64,000 nucleotides of DNA from NCBI RefSeq assembly GCF_022808175.1, contig NZ_JALGBX010000001.1, forward strand, positions 186,001 to 250,000, in the 5' to 3' direction. The notes beneath the pieces were generated by a model, which was given only the letters and a program-made list of their open reading frames with translations, searched no databases and was not told the origin of the DNA. Position 1 is the first letter of the stretch, and every line of letters begins with the position of its first letter. Both the position numbers and the translations under genes were made by a program. Shown one piece after another: positions 43,705 to 52,336 of this stretch. Origin of the DNA: Streptomyces sp. AP-93 (GTDB taxonomy: Bacteria > Actinomycetota > Actinomycetes > Streptomycetales > Streptomycetaceae).

Positions 43705-44225
43705 AGGACCGCCCCCTCGCTCCTCGTCGCGATCCGGCCCAGTCCGGGCCAGGTGCGCAGTTTCGCCAGCGCCTTGGAGGCCTGGCTCTTGACGGTGCCC
43801 TGGGAGCACCCGAGGACATCGGCGGTCTCGGCCTCGGAGAGGTCCTCCCAGTACCGCATCACCACCACCGCCCGCTGACGGGCGGGCAGTTGGGCCAGCG
43901 CCTCCATCAGCGCGCCGCGCTCGTCGGCCCATTCCGCGGCCCGGTCGCCCACCGAGGCGTCCGGCACGCTGTCCGTCAGGCGCTCGGCGACCCGGCGCTT
44001 GCGGAACCGGTCGCTGTTGCACGTGACCAGCATCCGGCGGACGTACGCCTCCGGGCTGTCCATGCGCGCCACGCGCCGCCACGACCGGTACGCCTTCGCC
44101 AGCGCGGCCTGGGTCACGTCCTCCGCGTCGTGCGGATCGCCCGTCAACAGGTACGCCGTGCGCACCAGATGGTTCCAGCGCGCGGCGACGAACGACTGGA
44201 ACTGAGCTTCTTCCTCGGCCTGCAT
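43701..44225 (-). CDS. SigE-family ECF RNA polymerase sigma factor
   Basis: 174 residues. Region 2 (~8-75): FQSFVAARWNHLVRTAYLLTGDPHDAEDVTQAALAKAYRSW. Region 4 (~105-155): LAQLPARQRAVVVMRYWEDLSEAETADVLGCSQGTVKSQASKALAKLR, a clear helix-turn-helix. ATG 44225 is favoured over GTG 44231 because GGAGG sits 7 nt upstream of it. This SigE subfamily is abundant in Streptomyces and often coupled to membrane partners, as here. It probably directs an envelope-stress or membrane-signal regulon, autoregulated through an upstream promoter. Confidence 0.93.
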   Translation of the reverse strand: MQAEEEAQFQSFVAARWNHLVRTAYLLTGDPHDAEDVTQAALAKAYRSWRRVARMDSPEAYVRRMLVTCNSDRFRKRRVAERLTDSVPDASVGDRAAEWADERGALMEALAQLPARQRAVVVMRYWEDLSEAETADVLGCSQGTVKSQASKALAKLRTWPGLGRIATRSEGAVL

Positions 44226-44325
44226 CGGCACCTCCTCGCCCCCTTGACCACCGCCCGCCCCGATTCGGTTGCCCGGACGGGCGAACGAATTTTCGCGGGC
44301 GGTCGGATCGGGTCCGACGGGGAGG

Positions 44326-44505
44326 TCAGGCGGCTTCGGCCGCCGTGCAGGAGGCGCAGTTGCCCGGTTCGGGGGCGCGGAAGACGCGGTTGCAGCAGCC
44401 CTCGCAGTTCTGGAACGGGTGGATCACCCTGTCCGGAAGCCTGGCTCCGGCGGGCGCACCCCATCCGGCCGTCGTCTGCTGGCGGCGACGGCACCGGTGG
44501 CGCAT
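44326..44505 (-). pseudogene. Duplicated 3' fragment of the HTH gene at 45339
   Basis: The minus frame 44326-44505 ends with VIHPFQNCEGCCNRVFRAPE and GNCASC. This mirrors the C-terminus of the 45339-46295 protein (MVIHPFQTCDDCERVFRAPA, GHCNSC). DNA similarity is obvious over ~130 bp. The upstream helix-turn-helix part is absent, so it reads as a partial duplication now separated from its parent by the 44515 gene. A short 59-residue ORF with ATG 44505 is possible, but no ribosome site supports it. Confidence 0.7.
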
Positions 44506-44514
44506 CGTGACGGT

Positions 44515-45303
44515 ATGGCGAGCCCTGCGGATCCTCCCAGGCGTCGACTGGAAGGGCCGGCGCGGATCGTGGCCTTCGTCGGCGGGCTGGTCGGGATCGT
44601 CGCGACCACTATCGGAGTCGTGGTGGCCTGGCCGGCCGACTGGTGGCCGCGCCACCCGCCCGAGCCCGAGGTGTACGTGAAAGGCGTGACGGAATGGGGC
44701 GGGTACGTGGTCCCCCACCCGGCCGGGGTGTTCGACAAGCCGCCTCATCACGCCAGATTCCCCTGCAGACGGGGGATGAGCGACTGGGTCAAGTCGCTCG
44801 GTGGCGTACCGAACCGGATCTCCGTCGACTTCGTGCTGACCACCGAGCGATCCGAATCGGTCGTCGTGCTCGGCCTCAAGCCGCACGTGCGCAAACTGCC
44901 GACACCGCCCATGCGGACCACCGTCGTGGACTGCGTGGCGGGCTCCGGCTACTGGGGACGCTCCGCCGATCTGGTCGTGGACTCCCAGCCGCCCAAGTTC
45001 CGGCTCAACGACGAGAACGGCCAGCCGATCGAGCGCATCGGAATCAACCTGGGGAAGGGCGAAGCGGCGGAGTTCCACCTCTCGGCCGAGGCCGAAACCC
45101 CGGGGGCGGTGTACGAGTGGACCGCCGACCTCGAGCTGCTCGTGGGGGGCGAGCCCATGAAGGTCACGGTCTCCGACGGTGGGAAGCCCTTCAAGGTCGC
45201 GGGCGCCCTCCCCGACAGCGCGCCCCGGGTCGACCTCACCCTGAAACTGGCGGACGACGGCAGCATCTACTGCACCGAACACCCCCAGGATCCCGCCTGC
45301 TGA
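44515..45303 (+). CDS. Single-pass membrane protein of unknown function
   Basis: 262 residues from ATG 44515. A short basic N-terminus (PPRRRLEGPAR), one helix (IVAFVGGLVGIVATTIGVVVAWPADWW), then an extracytoplasmic beta-rich domain with three Cys: CRRG near 82, VDCVAGSGYWG and the C-terminal CTEHPQDPAC. Strand-like segments such as RSADLVVDSQPPKFRLND and YEWTADLELLVGGEPMKVTV suggest an Ig-like fold. It lies between the two copies of a duplicated gene tail, so it may have arrived with that rearrangement. I recognise no family. Confidence 0.75.
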   Translation: MASPADPPRRRLEGPARIVAFVGGLVGIVATTIGVVVAWPADWWPRHPPEPEVYVKGVTEWGGYVVPHPAGVFDKPPHHARFPCRRGMSDWVKSLGGVPNRISVDFVLTTERSESVVVLGLKPHVRKLPTPPMRTTVVDCVAGSGYWGRSADLVVDSQPPKFRLNDENGQPIERIGINLGKGEAAEFHLSAEAETPGAVYEWTADLELLVGGEPMKVTVSDGGKPFKVAGALPDSAPRVDLTLKLADDGSIYCTEHPQDPAC

Positions 45304-45338
45304 CATCGGCCGGACCGCTTGCGGTCAGTCGACCGAGG

Positions 45339-46295
45339 TCAAGCCGCGTTGGCGGCTCTGGTGGCGCTGCAGGAGTTGCAGTGGCCCGGGGCGGGGGCGC
45401 GGAAGACGCGCTCGCAGTCGTCGCAGGTCTGGAACGGGTGGATGACCATGTCCGGGGGCCGGACTCCGCCGGCCGGGCGCTGCGGCAGGCGGGGCGGCCG
45501 CAGCTCCCTGAGCCGGTACGCCAGCAGGCCCGCGGCCGACTGGATCGGCCCGTCGGGAAGGCCGCCCGCCAGCGTGGCGCTGACGGCGGCCCGGTTCAGT
45601 CCGAGCTCCAGCCAGCCGGTGAGCGCGGGGGCGAGCCGCGCCACGTCCCGCTCCGACAGCGTCAGCCGCGGATCGCGCAGCCGCAGCCGGGCGAGCAGGT
45701 CGGCGGATTCGCGGTGGCGTTCCGGGAGGGGGCCGACGGGGGCGGGGGCTTGGCGGGGCTCCGGCGCGCTCGCCTGCTGGGGCGGGGCCTCGGCCGGAGG
45801 TGTCGACAGCGGTACGGCTTCGCCACCTGCTGCGGGGGCCGCGGCGGGAGCGGGCTCCGGGCTGGGGCAGGGCGCCGGGTCGGGGTCAGGATCGGGCTCC
45901 GGGTCGGGCTCCTCGGCCGGGACCGGCACCAAGGCCAGGACGGGCGGCGGGACCTGCTCCCGGTCTTGCTCCTGGGCCTGCTGGGGCGGCTGCTGCTCCC
46001 ACTGGTCGAGCGGGACGTTGTAGGACACGGTCTGGGTGACGATGTGTCCCGAGGGGAGCCGCACCCGGGTCCTGGCGAGGTAGCCCGCTGCTTCCAGCTC
46101 GCGCAGAGCGGCGGCGATACGGGTCCCGCCCTCGGGAAAATGCCTCTTCAGGGCCCTGATGGACACATCCGTGCCGTCGGGAAGGGACTGGATGTACACG
46201 GACAGGCCGATCGCCGTCAGGCTCAACGTGCTGTGCTGGGCGAGCTCGTTGCAGATCTTGACGTAGCGCTCGGCCCGGGGTCGCTTCTTCTGCAT
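45339..46295 (-). CDS. Helix-turn-helix protein with C-terminal Cys4 motif
   Basis: 318 residues from ATG 46295. N-terminal winged-helix-like domain ~1-95 (SLTAIGLSVYIQSLPDGTDVSIRALKRHFPEGGTRIAAALRELEAAGYLARTRV), close to GntR/replication-initiator wHTH. A long acidic Pro/Glu/Gln linker ~105-205 follows, then a helical domain ~215-280 and a Cys4 tail FQTCDDCERVFRAPAPGHCNSC that should bind zinc. Similar Streptomyces proteins are annotated only as HTH proteins. The 264-bp upstream region (46296-46559) is less GC-rich, holding the promoter and TTGGTTGGGTTGGG repeats but no gene. Confidence 0.8.
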   Translation of the reverse strand: MQKKRPRAERYVKICNELAQHSTLSLTAIGLSVYIQSLPDGTDVSIRALKRHFPEGGTRIAAALRELEAAGYLARTRVRLPSGHIVTQTVSYNVPLDQWEQQPPQQAQEQDREQVPPPVLALVPVPAEEPDPEPDPDPDPAPCPSPEPAPAAAPAAGGEAVPLSTPPAEAPPQQASAPEPRQAPAPVGPLPERHRESADLLARLRLRDPRLTLSERDVARLAPALTGWLELGLNRAAVSATLAGGLPDGPIQSAAGLLAYRLRELRPPRLPQRPAGGVRPPDMVIHPFQTCDDCERVFRAPAPGHCNSCSATRAANAA

Positions 46296-46559
46296 GACGC
46301 CGGGCCTCTGGTTGCCGTACGGAGCGCGCGACGGCGCGCTAAGCTGCTGAACAGCCACGGGAAGACCTGTGTTTCTTCCTGAGCGGTGAGGCCCTCGGCC
46401 GGGATGCCAGTCCCGTCGGGGGCCGTTCGCATGTCTGGAGTTGTGTCGGGCTGAGCCTGCACCATGAATTGGCATATGCGCCAGCCGAGTTGGGTGTATT
46501 CACCCGACCGAGTGAGTTCGCGCGGGGTTTGGTTGGGTTGGGTTATTTCCCTGGGTTCT

Positions 46560-47027
46560 TTAGGGGTTTACGTTCCGAGTCGCCGACCCACCGCCCACCG
46601 GATCCCGGAAACCCGGATCCGGTGAATCGGACCCCGGTGGACCCATTTCCGCCCACACCGTTTTCAGGGGAACGGGACCGACGCAGACACCCCACCGGTC
46701 CGCCAGCGCCGCGACGAGCGCCAGCCCCCGGCCGGACTCCGCGTCGGTGGGCGGGAGTTCGGGAGAGGGTGGAGGTACGTGCTCGGCCCGGGTGTCGCTC
46801 ACCTCGATACGGAGCGTGGCCCCGGCGGCGGTCAGTGCGAGCCGGAACCTCCTTCCCGGGAGCCGGCCGTGCGTGACGGCATTGGCGGCGAGTTCGGCGA
46901 CGACCTGGGCCGCGTCAGGGAACGGAAGCCCCCAGTCCGCGAGTTGCGCGGCGGCGAGCTGCCGCGCGGAGCGGGCGCCGTGCGGGGTGGCGGGGAGCGT
47001 GGCGATGAAGGTGATTTCCTGATTCAC
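46560..47027 (-). CDS. Anti-sigma-type serine kinase/ATP-binding protein (RsbW-like)
   Basis: 155 residues from GTG 47027. GHKL/HATPase_c_2 fold: N box VVAELAANAVTHG with the Mg-chelating Asn, then LRIEVSDTR (G1-box Asp) and DAESGRGLALVAALADRWG (G2). There is no partner sigma factor adjacent. In Streptomyces such ATPases commonly lie next to XRE-DUF397 pairs, as here (divergent, 108 bp away). Function of these trios is poorly defined; developmental regulation is suspected. Confidence 0.9.
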   Translation of the reverse strand: MNQEITFIATLPATPHGARSARQLAAAQLADWGLPFPDAAQVVAELAANAVTHGRLPGRRFRLALTAAGATLRIEVSDTRAEHVPPPSPELPPTDAESGRGLALVAALADRWGVCVGPVPLKTVWAEMGPPGSDSPDPGFRDPVGGGSATRNVNP

Positions 47028-47135
47028 GTGACTGAGCGTGGCGAGCCGTGCGTAACCTGAACAGGGAAGCGCCCGTCGTGTACGGCCGTTGTCCCGGGGT
47101 GTCCAACCCTGTCCCGCCTGTCCCCTGGGGGTGGA

Positions 47136-47993
47136 GTGAACGCAGACAGCACCGATGAGTCGAGCGAATCCAGTTGGGAACTCGACCCGGAGGACGAAGC
47201 AGGGGCGGTAATCGCCACCGTGGGCCGCCAGCTGAAAATGTGGCGGGAGGCGGCCGGTCTCGACCGAATGCAATTCGGTACGCGGATGGGATACGGGCCG
47301 AACCTCATCTACAAGATCGAACGCGGCGCCCGAATTCCGCGCCCGGAGTACTTGGACAAGGCGGACGAGATCCTCGGCGCGAGCGGCAAGATCGCCGCGA
47401 TGAAGGCCGATGTGGAGCGGGCCCGCTACCCGAAGAAGGTCCGGGACCTGGCGAAGCTGGAGTCCGACGCGGTGGAGCTGGGTGCGTACGGCAACCACAA
47501 CCTGCACGGCCTGCTCCAGACCGAGGAGTACGCGCGGGCGCTGTACGAGATCCGGCGGCCGGCGTTCGCCCCGGACGTGGTGGAGCGGTACGTCGCCGCA
47601 CGCATGGCCCGGCAGGAGATGTTCCATCGGCAGCCGCCCCCTGCCCTGACTTTCGTGCTGGAGCAGGTCACGCTGGAGCGGACCATCGGCGGGCGGGAGG
47701 TGCTCCGCAGGCAGCTGGAGCACGTACTGGACCTCGGCCAGCTGCGCAACGTCGAGATCCAAGTGATGCCGACTGACTGTGAAGACCACGCTGGCATGGG
47801 TGGGCACATCCAGGTGCTGAAACTCCGGGACGGGTCGACGATCGGTTACATCGAAGCGCAGCTGCCGACCCGTTTGATCACCGACGTCAAGGAGATCCAG
47901 ATCCTTGAACTCCGGTATGGGATCATCCGTTCACAGGCACTCAGCCCACGGCAGTCGAGGGCCTTCATCGAGAAATTGCTGGGGGATACATGA
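47136..47993 (+). CDS. XRE-family regulator with DUF5753
   Basis: 285 residues from GTG 47136. An acidic N-terminal ~22 residues (DSTDESSESSWELDPEDE), HTH_31-type helix-turn-helix ~28-80 (TVGRQLKMWREAAGLDRMQFGTRMGYGPNLIYKIERGARIP), then DUF5753 ~100-280 with GLLQTEEYARAL, RMARQEMF and VLEQVTLERTIGG. It pairs with the DUF397 gene whose start overlaps its stop by 4 bp, the common BldB/WhiJ-like arrangement in which the small DUF397 protein modulates the regulator's DNA binding. Confidence 0.93.
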   Translation: MNADSTDESSESSWELDPEDEAGAVIATVGRQLKMWREAAGLDRMQFGTRMGYGPNLIYKIERGARIPRPEYLDKADEILGASGKIAAMKADVERARYPKKVRDLAKLESDAVELGAYGNHNLHGLLQTEEYARALYEIRRPAFAPDVVERYVAARMARQEMFHRQPPPALTFVLEQVTLERTIGGREVLRRQLEHVLDLGQLRNVEIQVMPTDCEDHAGMGGHIQVLKLRDGSTIGYIEAQLPTRLITDVKEIQILELRYGIIRSQALSPRQSRAFIEKLLGDT

Positions 47994-48247
47994 GCATCAA
48001 GCCCTCGATCGGCGGTCCTTCCGCACTGACCTGGGTCAAGAGCAGCTACAGCGCCAGCGACAGCAACGAGTGCGTCGAAGTCGCCTGGGCGAAGAGCAGC
48101 TACAGCACCAACGACGGACCGGAGTGCGTCGAGGTCGCCATGCTCCCCGAAGCGATCCTGATCCGGGACTCCAAGGACGTGTCCCGGGACCACCTCGCCG
48201 TGGCTCCCGCCACCTGGAGCGGGTTCGTCCGGTACGCCGCCGGCTGA
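47990..48247 (+). CDS. DUF397 protein with internally duplicated N-terminal motif
   Basis: 85 residues; partner of the preceding XRE regulator (ATGA overlap). DUF397 usually has one W-x-K-S-S-Y-S...C-V-E-V-A block. Here it occurs twice, at ~15 and ~33, from a 54-bp in-frame duplication (units from 48032 and 48086). The family's end follows: LIRDSKDVSRDHLAVAPATWSGFVRYAAG. The duplication adds 18 residues and might alter partner specificity. Confidence 0.92.
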   Translation: MSIKPSIGGPSALTWVKSSYSASDSNECVEVAWAKSSYSTNDGPECVEVAMLPEAILIRDSKDVSRDHLAVAPATWSGFVRYAAG

Positions 48248-48340
48248 CCGCTCGGAGAGCATCCTGCGCCACCCGGAACGGGCGACCCGGCAGCGGCGGG
48301 GTGTCCGCTGCTGCCGGGGCGCCTCACGCGGTCAGTCCGT

Positions 48341-49918
48341 TCAGCGGACGTCTACGTAGTCCTGGCGGCCGTAGACCGCGTAGTGGGTGGCGGGGGTGTC
48401 GGTGTACCGGATCTGCCAGGTGCCGTCCTGGCGGGCGGTGACCTTCGTGCTGAAGGTGCCGTCGGTCCTGGTGGTGGTGCTCGCGATCGCCTCCCAGGCC
48501 GAGCCCTTGGCCGAGGCCTTGAAGTAGACCCGGACCTTCTGGCCCGCGAAGGCCTTCCACGACGTGCCGGACTGCTGGCGCAGGCCGCCCTTCGCGGTGA
48601 TCTGCGTGCCGGCCTTGACGCCCTCGGGGGTGAGGTCGTCGTTGGAGAGCTGCGTGGCCTTGCGGGTGGTCTTGAGCGTGGGGCTGTTCTGGGCGGCCTT
48701 GGTCACGCGCACCCGCCAGTAGCCGGTGCCGGTGAGCGGGGCCCGCTGCTGCGGCGTCCGTGAGAAGGCCTGGCCGTACCGGCCGGTGAAGGAGTCGACC
48801 GTCTTCCACGTCTGCCCGTCGGAGGAGTACTGGACCGCCATCGGAGCAGTCGTCCCCGTCGGGTACGAACCCTCGGCCACCTCGGGCTTACCGGTGATCG
48901 TGACCTTGCGGTACTTGTCCACGGCAGCCTTCAGCGACACGAACTTGGTCGGCACGAGGTGCAGGGTGAACTTCTTCTGGGCCTCGTTGTTGAACCAGTA
49001 GTTCCACTGCGGGCCGACCGTCAACGACGTGTTGCGCCCGACGTTCTGCATGAACGCGAAGCTGCCGTCCTTCGCGGTGGACGTCCTGACCTGGTTGTCC
49101 GCCTGGACGTAGTGGTCGTCCACGGGCTTGTCCACACCGGACTCGCTGGTGGCGCGGACCGTGCCGCGGACGGGGATGTCGCTCCCGGCCGGGGCGGTGA
49201 TCGTGCTGCCGCCGTCGACCGTCAGCTTCAGATCGTGTCGCAGGCGCTTCACCGTGATCGACTGTTCGGGGCCCTCGAACCTATAGGTGCGCGAGAACTC
49301 GGTGCCCTCGCCGAAGTCGGGGCGATGTGTGAACCGGCCCTGCCCATCCGCCCGCTGAGGCATGTAGCTGTAGTGGTGGTACCAGGCCGTGCCCTCGGGC
49401 ATCGGCTTGACCTCGTGGGTCACCGGGTCCTCGGCCGTCAGGCTCCCGATGATCTGTTGCGGGTGCTCCCAGGAGTCCGTCGGGTAGTTCGTGGTGAGAG
49501 CCAGGCGAGGGTTGAGCCCGTAGCTCAGATCCCCCCTGTCATAGCCGATGCGCTCGTCCGGGAGGCCTTCCCGGTACACCACGTCCGTGGTGTAGCCGCG
49601 TACCTCGGGGAGCACCACCGGATCGGACAGGAACCGCCCGCCGTCGCAGCTCGAGGGCGCGCACAAGTCCCGGTCACGGGCACCGGCGATACCGACCGTG
49701 GCGACCACCTCGTTCGAACCCCAGCGCCGGATCCGGATCTGGACGTCCTCTGGGCGCATGTTGTCCCAGTCGTGGAAGGTCACGTAGACCTTCCCGTCCT
49801 TGATGGTCGTCGTCGTATGTGACTCCATGTAAGGAGCGGCGTGTGCCGTGGGTGCAACGGCCACCGAAGTGGCTGCGAGGGCGAGCGCCGTGGTCAGCGC
49901 TGCCGTAAACCTTCTCAA
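48341..49918 (-). CDS. Large secreted protein with Ig-like repeats
   Basis: 525 residues from TTG 49918, chosen because GAGGGGG lies 8 nt upstream and the signal peptide then begins immediately (RRFTAALTTALALAATSVAVAPTAHA). An in-frame ATG at 49945 would add 9 residues. The mature protein is beta-rich: KVYVTFHDWDNMRPEDVQIRIRRWG near the start, an Ig-like segment ~225-300 (DLKLTVDGGSTITAP), and C-terminal repeats with KVTITGKPEV, YWRVRVTKA and KVRVYFKASAKGSAWEAIAST. Extracellular; no catalytic motif seen. Divergent from the VCBS protein gene. Confidence 0.82.
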   Translation of the reverse strand: MRRFTAALTTALALAATSVAVAPTAHAAPYMESHTTTTIKDGKVYVTFHDWDNMRPEDVQIRIRRWGSNEVVATVGIAGARDRDLCAPSSCDGGRFLSDPVVLPEVRGYTTDVVYREGLPDERIGYDRGDLSYGLNPRLALTTNYPTDSWEHPQQIIGSLTAEDPVTHEVKPMPEGTAWYHHYSYMPQRADGQGRFTHRPDFGEGTEFSRTYRFEGPEQSITVKRLRHDLKLTVDGGSTITAPAGSDIPVRGTVRATSESGVDKPVDDHYVQADNQVRTSTAKDGSFAFMQNVGRNTSLTVGPQWNYWFNNEAQKKFTLHLVPTKFVSLKAAVDKYRKVTITGKPEVAEGSYPTGTTAPMAVQYSSDGQTWKTVDSFTGRYGQAFSRTPQQRAPLTGTGYWRVRVTKAAQNSPTLKTTRKATQLSNDDLTPEGVKAGTQITAKGGLRQQSGTSWKAFAGQKVRVYFKASAKGSAWEAIASTTTRTDGTFSTKVTARQDGTWQIRYTDTPATHYAVYGRQDYVDVR

Positions 49919-50130
49919 AACAGGGTCCCCCTCAGACACGTGCATGACTTCCGGATATCCGACTCGCCACGAGCCCCGATGGTTGCCCTGTGGATCCAAC
50001 CGATCCCCGCACCCCCCAGCGGCCGTTGACGGCCGAAACGGGCGCCCTCGTCCGTGATCATGGCCTGATATACGCTGCGCGCGTACTTGCATGCATCTCA
50101 TGCATCTCATGCCCGGGGGGGCCTTTCCAT

Positions 50131-52239
50131 ATGACTCTGCATGCCCGCACGACGCTCGGCGTCGCGCTCACTCCTGTCCTCGCGCTCGCGCTCGCCGCGC
50201 CGACGGCGGCCTCGGCCGCGCAGGGCCCCGCCCAGGACGCGTCCGCCACCGCCACCACCGCCGCCCCGGTGCAGCTCGGTCCGTGGGCCAAGCCCACCCG
50301 GCTGGACCAGCCGATCAAGAGCATGGTGACGGCCAAGAACGGCACCGTGCTGGCGGTGTCGGGCGATACGGTCCTGCGGCGTCCCGCGGGGGCGACGGGC
50401 TGGCTCCCGACGGGCTTCAAGCTGTTGGACACCAGCGCCGTACACCTCACCGCACTGCCCGACGGCTCCGTCCAACTGATGTGGCGGGACGGGAACCTGA
50501 ATACGGACACGAAGGCCTGGACCGCGATGCTCGCACCGGGCGCCACCGAGTTCTCGGCAGCGCAGCACTTCATCGGGTCCTACGAAGCCCGCGTCGCGGG
50601 CAGCGTCTCGGGACACGTCGTCGCCGCCTGGTACGCGTCCGGCAAGGTCTACGCCTCCGAGCGGACGGCCCAGGGAGCCTGGTCGGCTCCGGCCGTCCTG
50701 GCCACCGCCGCCCAGCCCCGTGACGCCGGAGAGGTGTCCCTCGCCGTCGCCAACGACGGTACGGCGCTGGTGTCCTGGGGCGGCGTGCTCGTGTGGGGGG
50801 AAGCACGCCAGTACCAGACCATGGAGAAGGCCGCCGGCGCCGCGCAGTGGGGCGCGCCGCGTGGTCTCGCCCTGGCAGGCTCGCCCCACGACCTGCAGCT
50901 CTTCGCACACCCCAAGGGCGGGTTCCACATGGTGTGGAACGGCCGGGCGGAGAGCGCACAGTCGCCGGACGTCGCACTGTCCTACGCGCGGCGGGCGGCC
51001 GGCACCACGTCCTGGAGCCCCGCCGAGCTCGTAGGCACCGGGACCGCCTACCGCATCAACGCACCGATGATTCTGCCGAACGGCGATGTCGTCCTGGTGG
51101 GTTCGAACCGCGTGCCCTGGTACAGCGTGCGCTCGGAGGCCAAGGGCACCTGGGCGGCAGAGCAGCGTTTCCCGTCCCCCCGCGCCGTCTACCACACGGT
51201 GCACAGTGTGCTGGCCGCCAACGGCACCGTGGCAGCCGTCTGGACCCGGGTCAGCGACGGGCGTGACCGCGCCTGGGCGTCCACGTACGCGGGCGGCACC
51301 TGGTCGGCCCCCACGCTGCTCAGCGAGGCGCACAACTGGAACTTCGAGATGACCGTCGACGGTCAGGGTCGGCCGCTCGTGGCGTTCGGTCAGAACGAGC
51401 AGGACGCCGACGGCGTGTACCACACGGTCGGCTACCTCGCGACCACCACCACGCGCAAGCTCCCCGTACGGCGCGACATCACGGGCGACGGCAAGTCCGA
51501 CGTCCTCGGGCTCTCGACCGCGGGCAACCTCAAGGCCTACTCGGGCGCCGGTCTCACCGCGGCCCCGTTCACGGTGCCCGGCTGGGACCCGGCCGCCGAG
51601 GTGCTGCCCTTCGGGGACCTGAACGGCGACCGCTGCAACGACGTGTTCGTCCGCCTGCCGGGCGGCGAGGCCCGCATGTACACCCCGGTGTGCGGCGGAC
51701 TCCCGTCGCCCGGATCGGCCTACAAGAAGATCGCCTCGGACTGGAAGGCCTACAACTCCTTCTCCGCTCCCGGGGACCTCACCGGTGACGGCCGCACCGA
51801 CCTGCTGGCCCGCGATGCCGCCACCGGCAGCCTCTACCTCTACGCCGACAACGGCGCGGGCGGCTTCGCGGCGCGGGTCAAGGTCGGCACGGGCTGGAAC
51901 GGGTACAAGAAGATCATCGGTGCGGGTGACCTCACCGGTGACGGCAAGGCCGACCTGCTCGGCCTCGACGCCTCCGGCGAGCTGTGGCGCTACAACGGCA
52001 CCGGAAACGGCACCGGCACCGGCGTCTTCAAGAGCCGCGTCCTGGTCTTCAAGGACTGGGGCGGCAGCTACAAGGACGTCGTCGGCGCCGGGGACCTGAA
52101 CGGCGACGGCAAGGCCGACCTCCTCTCCCGCGACACGGCGGGACGGCCGTGGCTGAACCCGGGCAACGGCGCCGGCGGCTTCGGCAACCGGACCGCCATC
52201 GGCACCGAGCCGATCTGGGACTACACGAAGATCTCCTAA
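50131..52239 (+). CDS. Secreted FG-GAP/VCBS repeat protein
   Basis: 702 residues. Signal peptide to ~29 (ALTPVLALALAAPTAASAAQ). The middle ~45-440 is a beta-propeller-like region of repeated W-rich strands (QGAWSAPAVLATAAQPRDAGEVSLAVAND, AGTTSWSPAELVG, GGTWSAPTLLSEAHNWNFEM). The C-terminal ~440-702 holds five FG-GAP/VCBS repeats, each with a Ca-binding D-x-(N/T)-G-D-G-(K/R)-x-D-L core. Such extracellular propellers bind ligands or surfaces. The ATG at 50131 lies within a GGGGGGG-led context. Its 212-bp divergent promoter region holds ATGCATCTC direct repeats. Confidence 0.87.
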   Translation: MTLHARTTLGVALTPVLALALAAPTAASAAQGPAQDASATATTAAPVQLGPWAKPTRLDQPIKSMVTAKNGTVLAVSGDTVLRRPAGATGWLPTGFKLLDTSAVHLTALPDGSVQLMWRDGNLNTDTKAWTAMLAPGATEFSAAQHFIGSYEARVAGSVSGHVVAAWYASGKVYASERTAQGAWSAPAVLATAAQPRDAGEVSLAVANDGTALVSWGGVLVWGEARQYQTMEKAAGAAQWGAPRGLALAGSPHDLQLFAHPKGGFHMVWNGRAESAQSPDVALSYARRAAGTTSWSPAELVGTGTAYRINAPMILPNGDVVLVGSNRVPWYSVRSEAKGTWAAEQRFPSPRAVYHTVHSVLAANGTVAAVWTRVSDGRDRAWASTYAGGTWSAPTLLSEAHNWNFEMTVDGQGRPLVAFGQNEQDADGVYHTVGYLATTTTRKLPVRRDITGDGKSDVLGLSTAGNLKAYSGAGLTAAPFTVPGWDPAAEVLPFGDLNGDRCNDVFVRLPGGEARMYTPVCGGLPSPGSAYKKIASDWKAYNSFSAPGDLTGDGRTDLLARDAATGSLYLYADNGAGGFAARVKVGTGWNGYKKIIGAGDLTGDGKADLLGLDASGELWRYNGTGNGTGTGVFKSRVLVFKDWGGSYKDVVGAGDLNGDGKADLLSRDTAGRPWLNPGNGAGGFGNRTAIGTEPIWDYTKIS

Positions 52240-52289
52240 GGCCCGTCGGCGGTGTCGGTCCGAGTGTCCGCCCGGCAGTCCCTCATCGA

Positions 52290-52314
52290 GCTGTCCAGCT
52301 GTCCAGCTGTCCAG
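52290..52314. repeat. 8-bp tandem repeat (three copies)
   Basis: GCTGTCCA repeated three times in succession plus a final G, 23 bp before the immunity-like gene. Phase variation by slippage in the promoter or leader is conceivable. Confidence 0.8.
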
Positions 52315-52336
52315 TGCAATCGTGGAAGATGGAACC

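Noticed and set aside
44326..45306. 326-codon minus frame across the 44515 gene
   Set aside because: Only its last ~50 codons resemble anything (the duplicated Cys4 tail); the rest is antisense to a membrane protein.
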